In this document: piece after piece, positions 40,601-47,777 of the stretch | Layout: every line of letters begins with the position of its first letter | Numbering within the stretch: the stretch's first letter is position 1 | Assembly (NCBI RefSeq): GCF_004364575.1 | Contig: NZ_SOAG01000012.1 | Span: 1-64,000 of the forward strand | Source: Myroides indicus | GTDB lineage: Bacteria > Bacteroidota > Bacteroidia > Flavobacteriales > Flavobacteriaceae | Reading direction: 5' to 3' | DNA: 64,000 bases | Notes under the pieces: model-generated | The model's database searches: none | What the model was told of the DNA's origin: nothing | What the model saw: only the letters and a program-made list of their open reading frames with translations | Made by a program: the position numbers and the translations under genes

Positions 40601-41046
40601 AGATACAGGGTTTTTCTCAGGAACAGATCAGCGAAATAGAAAAAAGAGGAGAGATTGTGTTGAAACTACCAGAAAAAAACGCTATCTTAACATTGTCGGA
40701 TGTGGAGATAACTTCACAGGACATTGAAGGCTGGTTAGTGGCAAACGAAGGCAATATTACGGTTGCGCTGGATATAACCCTTACTGATGCATTAAGAAAA
40801 GAAGGAATTGCAAGAGAACTGGTTAACAGAATCCAGAATATGAGAAAAGATTCCGGTTTTGAAGTAACCGATAAAATAAAAGTGACATTACAAGAAGAAC
40901 AAGAAATAAGAGAGGCAATTTTGGCAAATGAGGACTATGTAAAGTCCGAGACACTAACTCATACATTGGAGTTTGTTCCTGAATTGAAAGAAGGAACAGC
41001 TGTAGAGTTTGACGAGCTGAAAACGCGGGTATTAATTTTAAAATAA
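37645..41046 (+). CDS. ileS: isoleucyl-tRNA synthetase, type 2 (long form), with swapped GIHH signature
   Basis: 1133 residues, the long eukaryote-like IleRS2 form, rather than about 930. The class I signature that normally reads HxGH is G-I-H-H at residues 57-60 (37813-37824). KMSKS is intact (GLKMSKSLGN), the editing CP1 domain contains AWTTTPWTLPSNTAL, and there is no C-terminal zinc finger. It charges tRNA-Ile with isoleucine and edits valine. IleRS2 enzymes are naturally mupirocin-tolerant, and the swapped GxHH form is associated with very high resistance. A dksA-like gene follows by 8 bp. Confidence 0.95.
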   Translation: MSTKFTEYKGLDLPEVASEMLDFWKEQSIFEKSISTREGHKPFVFFEGPPSANGKPGIHHVMARTIKDIFCRYKTQKGFQVKRKAGWDTHGLPVELGTEKELGITKEDIGIKITVEEYNQACKRTVMRYTDLWNDLTQKMGYWVDMDNPYVTYQPKYMESVWWLLKQIYSKNLLYKGYTIQPYSPKAGTGLSSHEINQPGAYKDVTDTTIVAQFKAIEQTLPDFLQGFGTIDFLAWTTTPWTLPSNTALTVGPKIDYALVKSYNQYTGEAINVVLAKPLIGKQFSGKFAEVYAEADLQAYTTADKKIPYLVVKEFKGADLVGIKYEQLLPYVLPYQNPENAFRIIAGDFVTTEDGTGIVHTAPTFGADDAKAAKEAVPEVPAMLILDADGNAVPLVDLQGRFVKEMGDLGGKYVKNEYYDDGQAPERSVDVEIAIRLKEENKAFKVEKYVHSYPHCWRTNKPVLYYPLDSWFIKITEVKDRMFELNETINWKPKATGEGRFGNWLKNANDWNLSRSRFWGIPLPIWRTEDKSEELIVGSVEELVNEIKKSMQAGIQEINPFEGFVAGDMSEENYDKVDLHKNVVDTIVLVSPSGKPMYREADLIDVWFDSGSMPYAQWHYPFENKELIDNKLAYPADFIAEGVDQTRGWFYTLHAIATLVFDTKAYKSVVSNGLVLDKNGLKMSKSLGNTVDPFETLAEHGPDATRWYMISNANPWDNLKFDLEGITEVRRKFFGTLYNTYSFFALYANIDDFKYAEQEVPVNQRPEIDRWILSELNTLVQKVDEFYADYEPTKATRAITDFVTENLSNWYVRLCRRRFWKGDYGQDKIAAYQTLYTCLLTISKLGAPVAPFFMDKLYIDLTAITSTENFESVHLADFPNYDASLVDSDLESRMHKAQIISSLVLSLRKKEMIKVRQPLQKVMIPVLDQKQKEEIEAVADLIKAEVNVKQIELLDDASGVLVKQIKPNFKVLGPRFGKDMGLIAKEIQGFSQEQISEIEKRGEIVLKLPEKNAILTLSDVEITSQDIEGWLVANEGNITVALDITLTDALRKEGIARELVNRIQNMRKDSGFEVTDKIKVTLQEEQEIREAILANEDYVKSETLTHTLEFVPELKEGTAVEFDELKTRVLILK

Positions 41047-41054
41047 TTAAAATT

Positions 41055-41441
41055 ATGAAAGAAGCAGGTGAAATAGTACGTTATTCTGATGCTGAGCTGG
41101 CAGAATTTAAAGATTTGATCTTAGCTAAGATTGAGAAAGCTCAATCAGACTTGGAGTTAATCAAAAGTGCCTATATGAATGATTTGAATAATGGAACAGA
41201 TGATACGTCTCCTACATTTAAGGCATTCGAAGAAGGAAGCGAAACCATGTCTAAAGAAGCCAACTCTCAGTTGGCAATCCGTCAGGAAAAGTTTATCCGC
41301 GATTTAAAAAATGCACTGATACGAATTGAAAACAAAACGTATGGCATTTGCAAAGTAACCGGAAAATTGATTGACAAAGAAAGGCTAAAGCTGGTTCCTC
41401 ATGCTACGATGAGTATAGAGGCAAAAAATATGCAGCGTTAA
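41055..41441 (+). CDS. TraR/DksA-family protein with degenerate zinc finger
   Basis: 128 residues: N-terminal coiled-coil helices (EFKDLILAKIEKAQSDLELI) and C-terminal globular tip. In the zinc-finger region YGICKVTGKLIDKERLKLVPHA, only one of the four expected Cys remains; CxxC has become CxxT, and the C-terminal pair is replaced by SIEAKN. DksA proteins bind RNA polymerase through the secondary channel and modulate stringent-response transcription. The fold may be kept without zinc. Co-transcribed with ileS (8 bp). Confidence 0.85.
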   Translation: MKEAGEIVRYSDAELAEFKDLILAKIEKAQSDLELIKSAYMNDLNNGTDDTSPTFKAFEEGSETMSKEANSQLAIRQEKFIRDLKNALIRIENKTYGICKVTGKLIDKERLKLVPHATMSIEAKNMQR

Positions 41442-41480
41442 AACAAAAAGCTGACCTAAAAAGGTCAGCTTTTTGTTTTA
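41439..41480 (+). terminator. strong terminator after the dksA-like gene, stem includes its stop codon
   Basis: Perfect 18-bp inverted repeat, arms 41439-41456 and 41463-41480, loop TAAAAA, with CTTTTTG on the 3' side. The 5' arm starts at the TAA stop codon. Confidence 0.9.
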
Positions 41481-41591
41481 ACGCTTTAATCAGGAAGTAT
41501 TTATGATTTCGTCCTGATAACGATATGTTAAAATTCGTGAACGGCGCTGTTCTGCCCGAGAATGTATATTTTTTTATCCCTTAAAATAAAC

Positions 41592-41599
41592 TACATTTG
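41592..41599 (+). promoter_or_regulatory. candidate -7 box (TAcaTTTG) for lspA
   Basis: Exact TAnnTTTG, 18 bp before the lspA ATG and 111 bp past the upstream terminator. Confidence 0.55.
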
Positions 41600-41617
41600 C
41601 CTTGTAAATAAAAAAAA

Positions 41618-42211
41618 ATGTCGTTAAAGAGAGCCTACTTACTTATTTTGGTCGTATTGATATTGGATCAGTGGTTAAAGATTTACATAAAAACTAATTT
41701 TTTACTGGATGAAGAGGTCTTCGTTTTTGATTGGTTTAGAATCCATTTTATCGAAAATGAAGGAATGGCTTGGGGAGTAGTTTTACCGGGCGATTATGGC
41801 AAACTGGCATTAACGATTTTTAGAATTATAGCCGTTGGCGGAATAGCGTGGTGGCTTAACGACTCTGTTCAAAAAAAAGCAACCAATTACCTCATTGTTG
41901 CTGTCGCTTTAATTTTGGCAGGTGCTGTGGGCAATATTATTGACTCTGTTTTTTACGGGGTAATTTTTGACGACAGTACACATCAGTTAGCAACTTTATT
42001 TTCAGATAAACCTTACGGCAGCTGGTTTCACGGAAAAGTGGTGGATATGTTTTATTTTCCTATCTGGAGAGGCTATTTGCCGGAGTGGCTGCCGATTTGG
42101 GGCGGAAATTACTTTACCTTCTTCAACGCTATTTTTAATCTGGCAGATGCCGCTATTTCGGTTGGAGTAGGGATATTGATTGTTTTTAACAAAAGGATTT
42201 TTAAGAAGTAG
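41618..42211 (+). CDS. lspA: lipoprotein signal peptidase (signal peptidase II)
   Basis: 197 residues, slightly longer than E. coli LspA because of a periplasmic insertion, as in other Bacteroidota. Four membrane helices. The catalytic Asp pair is visible in NIIDSVF and FNLADAAIS; the ENEGMAWG segment replaces the usual NxGAAFG. It cleaves prolipoproteins N-terminal to the lipidated Cys. It therefore processes the many lipoproteins in this window. The final 80 bp of this gene occur again at 47599-47678. Confidence 0.95.
   Translation: MSLKRAYLLILVVLILDQWLKIYIKTNFLLDEEVFVFDWFRIHFIENEGMAWGVVLPGDYGKLALTIFRIIAVGGIAWWLNDSVQKKATNYLIVAVALILAGAVGNIIDSVFYGVIFDDSTHQLATLFSDKPYGSWFHGKVVDMFYFPIWRGYLPEWLPIWGGNYFTFFNAIFNLADAAISVGVGILIVFNKRIFKK
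42132..42211 (+). repeat. 80-bp direct repeat, copy 1 (3' end of lspA)
   Basis: The last 80 bases of lspA, including the stop codon. The same 80 bases recur without gaps at 47599-47678 with 9 transition differences (about 89% identity). The block between the copies is 5.4 kb. Confidence 0.9.
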
Positions 42212-42297
42212 AGTTTTCAGCAGTTAGCCTTTAGTTTTGCGGTATTGACGACAGATAAACAAAGGATGAAACAAATTTAAGCCTATAATAATTATCT

Positions 42298-42930
42298 TTA
42301 AATCAGTTTATTTTCCGTAGCGATTTTAACTAGCTCAATCATATTTTTGGCTTTGAATTTCTGCAATAAGTTTCTGCGATGCGTTTCTACGGTAATTATT
42401 GAAATAAATAAATTATCTGCAATTTCGGCAGAAGTTTTTCCTTCAGAAATTGATTTAAGAATTTGTTGTTCTCGCTTTGTTAATCGCGGAAGTTCAAAAT
42501 TATTTGCCGACGGACGCAACATAATTTCCTGTACTTCTTTACTTAATGCCAAATCTCCATTTATGGCATTATCGATACAATGAATAATTTCATTTACATC
42601 TGCATTTTTTAAGATATAGCCGTTTCCGCCGTTTTCCAAAAAACGGAATATAATGCTGCGTTCAGCTTGATTACTAATTCCGATGACAATGGTTTTAGGC
42701 GATTTCTGTTTAATTAACTGACAAAAATTTAAACCGCTTCCGTCACTCAAAACAATATCTAGTAAAACAATATCGGTTTTATTTTCCTGAATAAAATCTA
42801 ATGCAGACGATCCTTTTGTAAAAGCAAATATTTTAAATTTTTTTACCTGATCCAATAGTGATTTTAACCCTTCCAAAACCATTGGATGATCATCAACTAT
42901 TACTAAATTTAAACTTTCATCTTTATACAT
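42298..42930 (-). CDS. NarL/LuxR-family response regulator
   Basis: 210 residues. A REC domain carries D13-D14 and the phospho-acceptor Asp58 (IVLLDIVLSDG), with a Lys near 106 (YILKNADV). The C-terminal LuxR HTH is LTKREQQILKSISEGKTSAEIA with TVETHRRNLLQK. Its start overlaps the sensor kinase end by 8 bp, so the pair is translationally coupled. It is part of the block bracketed by the lspA repeats. Confidence 0.93.
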   Translation of the reverse strand: MYKDESLNLVIVDDHPMVLEGLKSLLDQVKKFKIFAFTKGSSALDFIQENKTDIVLLDIVLSDGSGLNFCQLIKQKSPKTIVIGISNQAERSIIFRFLENGGNGYILKNADVNEIIHCIDNAINGDLALSKEVQEIMLRPSANNFELPRLTKREQQILKSISEGKTSAEIADNLFISIITVETHRRNLLQKFKAKNMIELVKIATENKLI

Positions 42931-44890
42931 AACATTCTACATTTATAGTGGTTCCTTTTCCTTTTTCCGACAAAATCTCTACCGTTCCATTAATTAGCGC
43001 AGTACGGTTTTTAATGTTTTTTATTCCTAAACCATAATCAACTTTAGTTGTATCAAAACCAATTCCATCATCTTCGATCGTTAAATTTATCGTATTTTGA
43101 TGCTGACTAATTTGAACAATAACATTGCCTGCCTGAGCATATTTGATTACGTTACTGATACTTTCTTGAACTATGCGATATAGTGACAATTGTATTTTAA
43201 AAGGAATGTTTTCTGACAAATCGAACGCTTCAAACTGAATGTGAAATTGTTTCTGCGACATGGATTCGCAAAGTTCTTTTAGTGCGATTTCCAATCCGAG
43301 ATTTTTTAGTGTTTCGGGCATTAAATTTCTGGAAATACGACGCATTTCTACAATTGATTTATCTATTTTTTGCAACAATTCGCTCGAGTTTTGAGTATTT
43401 TCTTGAGAAATCGACATTCGGATATTGGCAAGCATTCCGCCCATACTATCATGTAAATCCTGAGCAATACGCTGGCGTTCTTGTTCTTCGCTTTCTAATA
43501 TTGCATTTTTTACTGCCAATTTTGCTTCGGTGCTTTTTTCTTTAATTTTCTGTTGATGAATAATTTCATTTTGAAGTAATCGACGTTTGTTATTTCGGTA
43601 ATAATTAAAAGTAATGAGTGTAATTAGCAATAAAATAACGATTCCGGCAAGTGCTAAAGCTGTAATTAATTTACTGTTTTTTAAGTTAAACTGCGCTTCT
43701 TCTTCACTTCTTTTAGCAAGTAGTAATTCTTTTTCTTTACGGGCTACATCGTATTTTAATTCTAAATCATTAATTTGTTCCTTAAAATCCTGATCATGTA
43801 TTTCTATATTGAGATCGCTGTACTTTTTTAAATAGTCATAAGCATTTTCTGTTTTTCCTAAACCTTTATAAGCACCCGAAATATGTTTGTAAACTGACGC
43901 TTTGTTTGTATCAACTTCATTCGTAAATGGATCTTTTTCTAATAATAAACCCAGTTGTAAAGCTTCGTTAAAACGTTTCAATTCTAATAATAAGGCAACC
44001 TTATTTATATTTATTTCATAAATATGATAGGTTTTATTTGGACCAGCTGTAAACGTTAAGGCTTTGTTGTAGGAATTTAATGCAGAGTTAAACTGATTAT
44101 TTTTTTGGAAGTATAAACCTTCTATTAAATAAAAAATACTTTTTTGATCAGAATCAGGATTGTTTTTGAGAATTTCTCTTGCTTTATCAATATAGTTTTT
44201 TGCCTCATCTGTTTGGTTCATTATAACATAAGATTCGGCTATGCGATTGTACATGCTTATTAACCTGTGATTTTGATTTTCTTGAGATAGAAGAAGCTTT
44301 TCTGCATTTAAAAGGTAAACAATTGCTTTTTCATATTGTTCTAAATTCATAAAACCTATTCCCAAACTAATGTTAAGTGTAGCAAGTCTGCTGTTATCTT
44401 TCGCTTTTTCGGCAAACGGAATGGCTTTATTCAGCGTTATTTCTACAAATTTTTCATCTTCATCCTCAATTTGATGAATCACCGCAATATTGTTCCAAAT
44501 GTCAGATTGTGTTTTGTAACTTTCTTGGCTTCCCGAAATTTTATTTAAGAAAGAATCTGCTGTTAAATAGTGTTTTTTACTTTCTTCCAGATTTCCTTTT
44601 GAGTAATAATAATATCCTTTTTTTGCATGATACAAGCCTTTTAAATACAGGTTGTTATGAGCCATTTTGTACCCTTTTTCTAAATATTCAAAAGTTTTTA
44701 ACGAGTCTTTAGGTGTCCAGTACGTAACCAAATTAAAGTAAATCGTTGCGCGCAAACTATCGTTGGAGGCTGTCTCTAAGGATTTGTATAAATCTTTAGC
44801 ATATTGTTCCATATCTAGTGGAAGTTGTGCGTGATTTTTTTGGGAAGTTAACCCGAATAAAATAAGAAAAAACAAGGAGAATTTATACAT
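42923..44890 (-). CDS. TPR sensor histidine kinase (HisKA_3 / NarX type)
   Basis: 655 residues with a signal peptide (about 1-21), periplasmic TPR repeats (about 25-370), a single membrane helix (TALALAGIVILLLITLITF), and a cytosolic DHp of the HisKA_3 type with phospho-His in QDLHDSMGG. The HATPase_c domain has DDGIGFD and GLGIKNIKNR. Such periplasmic-TPR kinases are common in flavobacteria and pair with LuxR-type regulators. It probably senses an envelope signal. The regulator follows in the same operon; the divergent partner is a lipoprotein gene at 45049. Confidence 0.93.
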   Translation of the reverse strand: MYKFSLFFLILFGLTSQKNHAQLPLDMEQYAKDLYKSLETASNDSLRATIYFNLVTYWTPKDSLKTFEYLEKGYKMAHNNLYLKGLYHAKKGYYYYSKGNLEESKKHYLTADSFLNKISGSQESYKTQSDIWNNIAVIHQIEDEDEKFVEITLNKAIPFAEKAKDNSRLATLNISLGIGFMNLEQYEKAIVYLLNAEKLLLSQENQNHRLISMYNRIAESYVIMNQTDEAKNYIDKAREILKNNPDSDQKSIFYLIEGLYFQKNNQFNSALNSYNKALTFTAGPNKTYHIYEININKVALLLELKRFNEALQLGLLLEKDPFTNEVDTNKASVYKHISGAYKGLGKTENAYDYLKKYSDLNIEIHDQDFKEQINDLELKYDVARKEKELLLAKRSEEEAQFNLKNSKLITALALAGIVILLLITLITFNYYRNNKRRLLQNEIIHQQKIKEKSTEAKLAVKNAILESEEQERQRIAQDLHDSMGGMLANIRMSISQENTQNSSELLQKIDKSIVEMRRISRNLMPETLKNLGLEIALKELCESMSQKQFHIQFEAFDLSENIPFKIQLSLYRIVQESISNVIKYAQAGNVIVQISQHQNTINLTIEDDGIGFDTTKVDYGLGIKNIKNRTALINGTVEILSEKGKGTTINVECYV

Positions 44891-44948
44891 CTTGATCTAA
44901 AGTTTAAGACAAATATCTTTATAAAAAAGCATAAAATTTTATTGGAAT

Positions 44949-44998
44949 AAAAAATCATGGTAAACCATTAGAAAAAAATCATGGTTTTCAATGATTGT
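44949..44998. promoter_or_regulatory. possible operator: repeated AAAAAATCATGG between divergent genes
   Basis: AAAAAATCATGG occurs at 44949-44960 and again at 44973-44984, 24 bp apart. The first continues into the palindrome ATGGT-AA-ACCAT, and the second into AATCATGG-TTTT-CAATGATT. The site lies between the kinase gene and the lipoprotein at 45049, a natural place for binding by the LuxR-type regulator (inference). Confidence 0.4.
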
Positions 44999-45048
44999 CT
45001 TGATTTTACAATCTATAGAAATTTGTAATTCAAAATAAAAGATATAAT

Positions 45049-45495
45049 ATGAAAAAAGTAAACACAAAAATTGCATTCTTAGGAATATTATCGGTACTGA
45101 CATTCGGAATAATAGCTACAAGTTGTAGTAAAAATGATGATAATGGTGGATATGAACAACCAACAAAGGGTACTATCGATGCTGCTGTAGGGACGTATAA
45201 AGGAAAGTTGAGATCAAGTCATCTCGATCAATACGAATATTTTGATGCTGTAGTTATTGTTACTAAAGTAGATGACCAACATTTAAAAGTTACGCCAAAA
45301 TCTGGTGAAGCTTATTCCAGCGTTACGCCTAAAACTTTTAAAGTGGAGGGGGGATATAATAACGATATTCAGTCTGTTTACGGTATTTTAGAAGGTTACC
45401 TTTGGTATACTGCTGATGTAAAAACTCTTGAAATGGCAACAAATCAACAAGCTGAAACAGATATTAATTTTTTATTTGATGGCGTAAAACAATAG
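45049..45495 (+). CDS. small hypothetical lipoprotein
   Basis: 148 residues. Lipoprotein signal ending FGIIATSC then SKNDDNGG, followed by a beta-rich domain of about 110 residues (VGTYKGKLR, YFDAVVIVTKV, FLFDGVKQ) that could be lipocalin- or calycin-like. I recognise no family. It is divergent from the sensor kinase and may be a target or accessory of that two-component system (inference from position). Confidence 0.75.
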   Translation: MKKVNTKIAFLGILSVLTFGIIATSCSKNDDNGGYEQPTKGTIDAAVGTYKGKLRSSHLDQYEYFDAVVIVTKVDDQHLKVTPKSGEAYSSVTPKTFKVEGGYNNDIQSVYGILEGYLWYTADVKTLEMATNQQAETDINFLFDGVKQ

Positions 45496-45555
45496 ATTAG
45501 ATGTTTTTTTAGCACGTAAAACGTTTATCTTTAGCCTATCAAAAACTATAAAAAA

Positions 45556-46563
45556 ATGAAAAAAACAGCCCTTATTTTTGGATTATCAGCTTTGATTGTA
45601 TCTTGTAATCAATCTGTAAAACAGCAGGAAGATACAGAAGATTCCACAGAAGTTACCGTTGAAGCAAACGAAGTTAAAACAGAAGAAGCAAATACCGCTA
45701 CTGATTTCAATATAGAAGACATTGCGTTTTCTACTGCCGATATTGGAGACTTCCCTTTTATCAATCTTCCAGAAGGATTACGGTCTATGAACAAACCATT
45801 AGAAAGAAAATTTGATGTTTGTTTCTTTCCAATCAATGGCATTATGACTCCTTTTGAAGGTAGGTTGTATAAAATATACGTTACCAATGAACGAGGTGAA
45901 GAATATTCTCAACGGTATTTTGAAAAAAGTATGGAAGATTATTTGCTATCTGTTGGAGCGGTTAAAGTTTTTGACGGCGAAATCACCAGAGAAGAATACG
46001 ACCGTTATCACAAACAAGACCCAAATAAAGGCAATGATGGAGACATAGGTTATGGAGGTGAAGAGATAAAATTCTATGTGATTCGAAGTAAAGATAAAGG
46101 GAATATTTATATCCAATTTACTTCTAATAACGCAGGAGGAAAACTAAATGTTTTGTTGGAAGAAGCATTTAAGCAAACCATTACCAAAGTAACGGCTGAT
46201 GATATTGCAAAAGAGTTGACCGAAAAAGGAAAATCTATTTTATATATCAATTTCGATATTGATAAGTCTAATATTACGGCTGAAGGAAAAGAAGTGGTTA
46301 CGCAAATTGCCGAAGCGCTTCAAAAAGATAAAAACTTAAACATTTCTATTGAAGGACACACGGATAATAGCGGAAATGCGGAACACAATAAGAAATTATC
46401 CGATGCTCGGGCAAATTCGGTACTGAACGCTCTCGTTACAGACGGAATTGACAAAGCTCGATTAACAGCAAAAGGTTTTGGTTCTGAAAATCCTTTGGTA
46501 GCAAACGATTCGGAAGAAAATAAAGCTAAAAATCGCAGAGTTGAATTGGTAAAAGTTAATTAA
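45556..46563 (+). CDS. OmpA-family lipoprotein
   Basis: 335 residues. Lipoprotein signal (MKKTALIFGLSALIVSC then NQSV), an acidic Glu/Thr-rich linker, and an N-terminal domain of about 130 residues of unknown fold. The C-terminal OmpA domain (about 225-335) is recognised by IYINFDIDKSNI, IEGHTDNSGNAEHNKKLSDARANSV and NRRVELVK. OmpA domains bind diaminopimelate peptidoglycan and anchor the outer membrane to the wall. It is 60 bp downstream of the small lipoprotein and ends with its own terminator at 46568-46604. Confidence 0.9.
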   Translation: MKKTALIFGLSALIVSCNQSVKQQEDTEDSTEVTVEANEVKTEEANTATDFNIEDIAFSTADIGDFPFINLPEGLRSMNKPLERKFDVCFFPINGIMTPFEGRLYKIYVTNERGEEYSQRYFEKSMEDYLLSVGAVKVFDGEITREEYDRYHKQDPNKGNDGDIGYGGEEIKFYVIRSKDKGNIYIQFTSNNAGGKLNVLLEEAFKQTITKVTADDIAKELTEKGKSILYINFDIDKSNITAEGKEVVTQIAEALQKDKNLNISIEGHTDNSGNAEHNKKLSDARANSVLNALVTDGIDKARLTAKGFGSENPLVANDSEENKAKNRRVELVKVN

Positions 46564-46567
46564 TAAT

Positions 46568-46604
46568 AAAAAGCTGTTTCTTGAAGACCGGAGACAGCTT
46601 TTTT
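46568..46604 (+). terminator. terminator after the OmpA-family gene
   Basis: AAAAAGCTGTTTC / GAGACAGCTTTTTT hairpin (arms 46568-46580 and 46591-46604) with T run in the 3' arm. It overlaps a possible TTG start of the next ORF, which supports the ATG at 46618. Confidence 0.85.
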
Positions 46605-46617
46605 GAATCAATTATTG

Positions 46618-47556
46618 ATGAAAAAAGTTATTGTAAGTAGTTTATTATCCGTGTTTTTCTTGTTTAGCTGTAGTTCTTCGGACGAAAACAAGTTACCAGA
46701 TAATAACCATGAAATTATTGACACTCCGTTTACAGAAGGTTTTGTTGAAATGGGAATTTTTAGTAATGATATTGATTTAGGAAAACTTATAGGAAAGATA
46801 GATTTTTCTAAAGCTAACGTAAAAGAACAATATGAAAAATTAGTAGCCAATGATGCCGATGCAAAAGCAATTATTGATTTGATTGCTACTATTGGAAATC
46901 AAAATCCGTTAGCAGCCTGGGCGGTAACGTTAAATATTGCTGAATGTACCTATAACATTAAAAATGATGAAGTATTAGGGAAAGTTTGCGGTTTTGGATG
47001 GACAATGGATAATTATTATAATAAATCTCAGAATCAGGCAGGTCTTTATCTGGAAACGTTGGTACAGACTGATAAAATTACCGAACAGGATAAAAAAATA
47101 TATTCCTCATACAAGCCTTCAGAATATGGAACTTCCGGAGCAATAAACGATGTGGATTTCAGTCAGTTTAATCGGGAAACAAAAAGCGCCAAACAAACTG
47201 TTTTGGGGTATGAATGTGATGTAATTGTTTACACTCCCAAAACATTAGATGAAAACGCACCCATGCAATTGCAAAAATTAGTTGTTTATACTTCGCCGTT
47301 ATTTACTGATGCCATCAATTTTGCACATCCTTTTTATTTAGAAGAAAATCAGGGAATTTTGCGGTTAGATGTTTATTATTTAAATAGCGAAACCCCAACT
47401 TTGGTAATGAAACCAAAGGAAATTAAAGAAATCAAACTTACCGCACACGACTTAATCAGCAGAACCACTACTCCGGTTTATCCGCAAGATGATATCAATT
47501 GGGGTTTTAAAGCTTTAGCGATTATGATGAGCGGCTGGGGAGCATTAGAAAACTAA
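46618..47556 (+). CDS. hypothetical lipoprotein, possibly DUF4412-like
   Basis: I use the ATG at 46618, giving 312 residues; the upstream TTG lies within a terminator. Lipoprotein signal: MKKVIVSSLLSVFFLFSC then SSSDE. The central segment ETKSAKQTVLGYECDVIVY resembles the K-x-(I/V)-LGY-x-C strand of DUF4412-type proteins, but I cannot confirm the family. It is the last gene before the second lspA repeat, within the bracketed block. Confidence 0.7.
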   Translation: MKKVIVSSLLSVFFLFSCSSSDENKLPDNNHEIIDTPFTEGFVEMGIFSNDIDLGKLIGKIDFSKANVKEQYEKLVANDADAKAIIDLIATIGNQNPLAAWAVTLNIAECTYNIKNDEVLGKVCGFGWTMDNYYNKSQNQAGLYLETLVQTDKITEQDKKIYSSYKPSEYGTSGAINDVDFSQFNRETKSAKQTVLGYECDVIVYTPKTLDENAPMQLQKLVVYTSPLFTDAINFAHPFYLEENQGILRLDVYYLNSETPTLVMKPKEIKEIKLTAHDLISRTTTPVYPQDDINWGFKALAIMMSGWGALEN

Positions 47557-47598
47557 AATTGCTATGTCACGGCATCTCTTTATTTTGAACTTTAAGCC
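47557..47598. other. spacer before the lspA-derived repeat
   Basis: Short unannotated spacer after the lipoprotein gene; nothing recognised. Confidence 0.4.
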
Positions 47599-47678
47599 TT
47601 TTTAATCCGGCAGATGCTGCTATTTTGGTTGGGGTAGAGATATTGATCGTTTTCAACAAAAGGGTTTTTAAGAAATAG
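47599..47678 (+). pseudogene. lspA 3'-end fragment (direct repeat copy 2)
   Basis: 80 bases colinear with the end of lspA, ending in the same TAG. The remnant translates as FNPADAAILVGVEILIVFNK plus RVFKK. Nine mismatches, all transitions: five synonymous and four changing residues (L to P, S to L, G to E, I to V), which would spoil the last membrane helix. There is no start codon or upstream lspA sequence, so it is non-functional. It marks the right edge of the 42.2-47.6 kb block. Confidence 0.9.
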
Positions 47679-47777
47679 GTAAATTATAATTGCCCTTTTA
47701 TATTAAAAGACAACAATTCAGTTATTCCAATTTTATGAAGCTGAGTTAGCCTTATTATAGGGCAACTTGCTTGCTTT

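Noticed and set aside
46603..46617. TTG start for the lipoprotein at 46618
   Set aside because: It lies inside the terminator hairpin of the OmpA-family gene, and the ATG at 46618 begins the lipoprotein signal directly.
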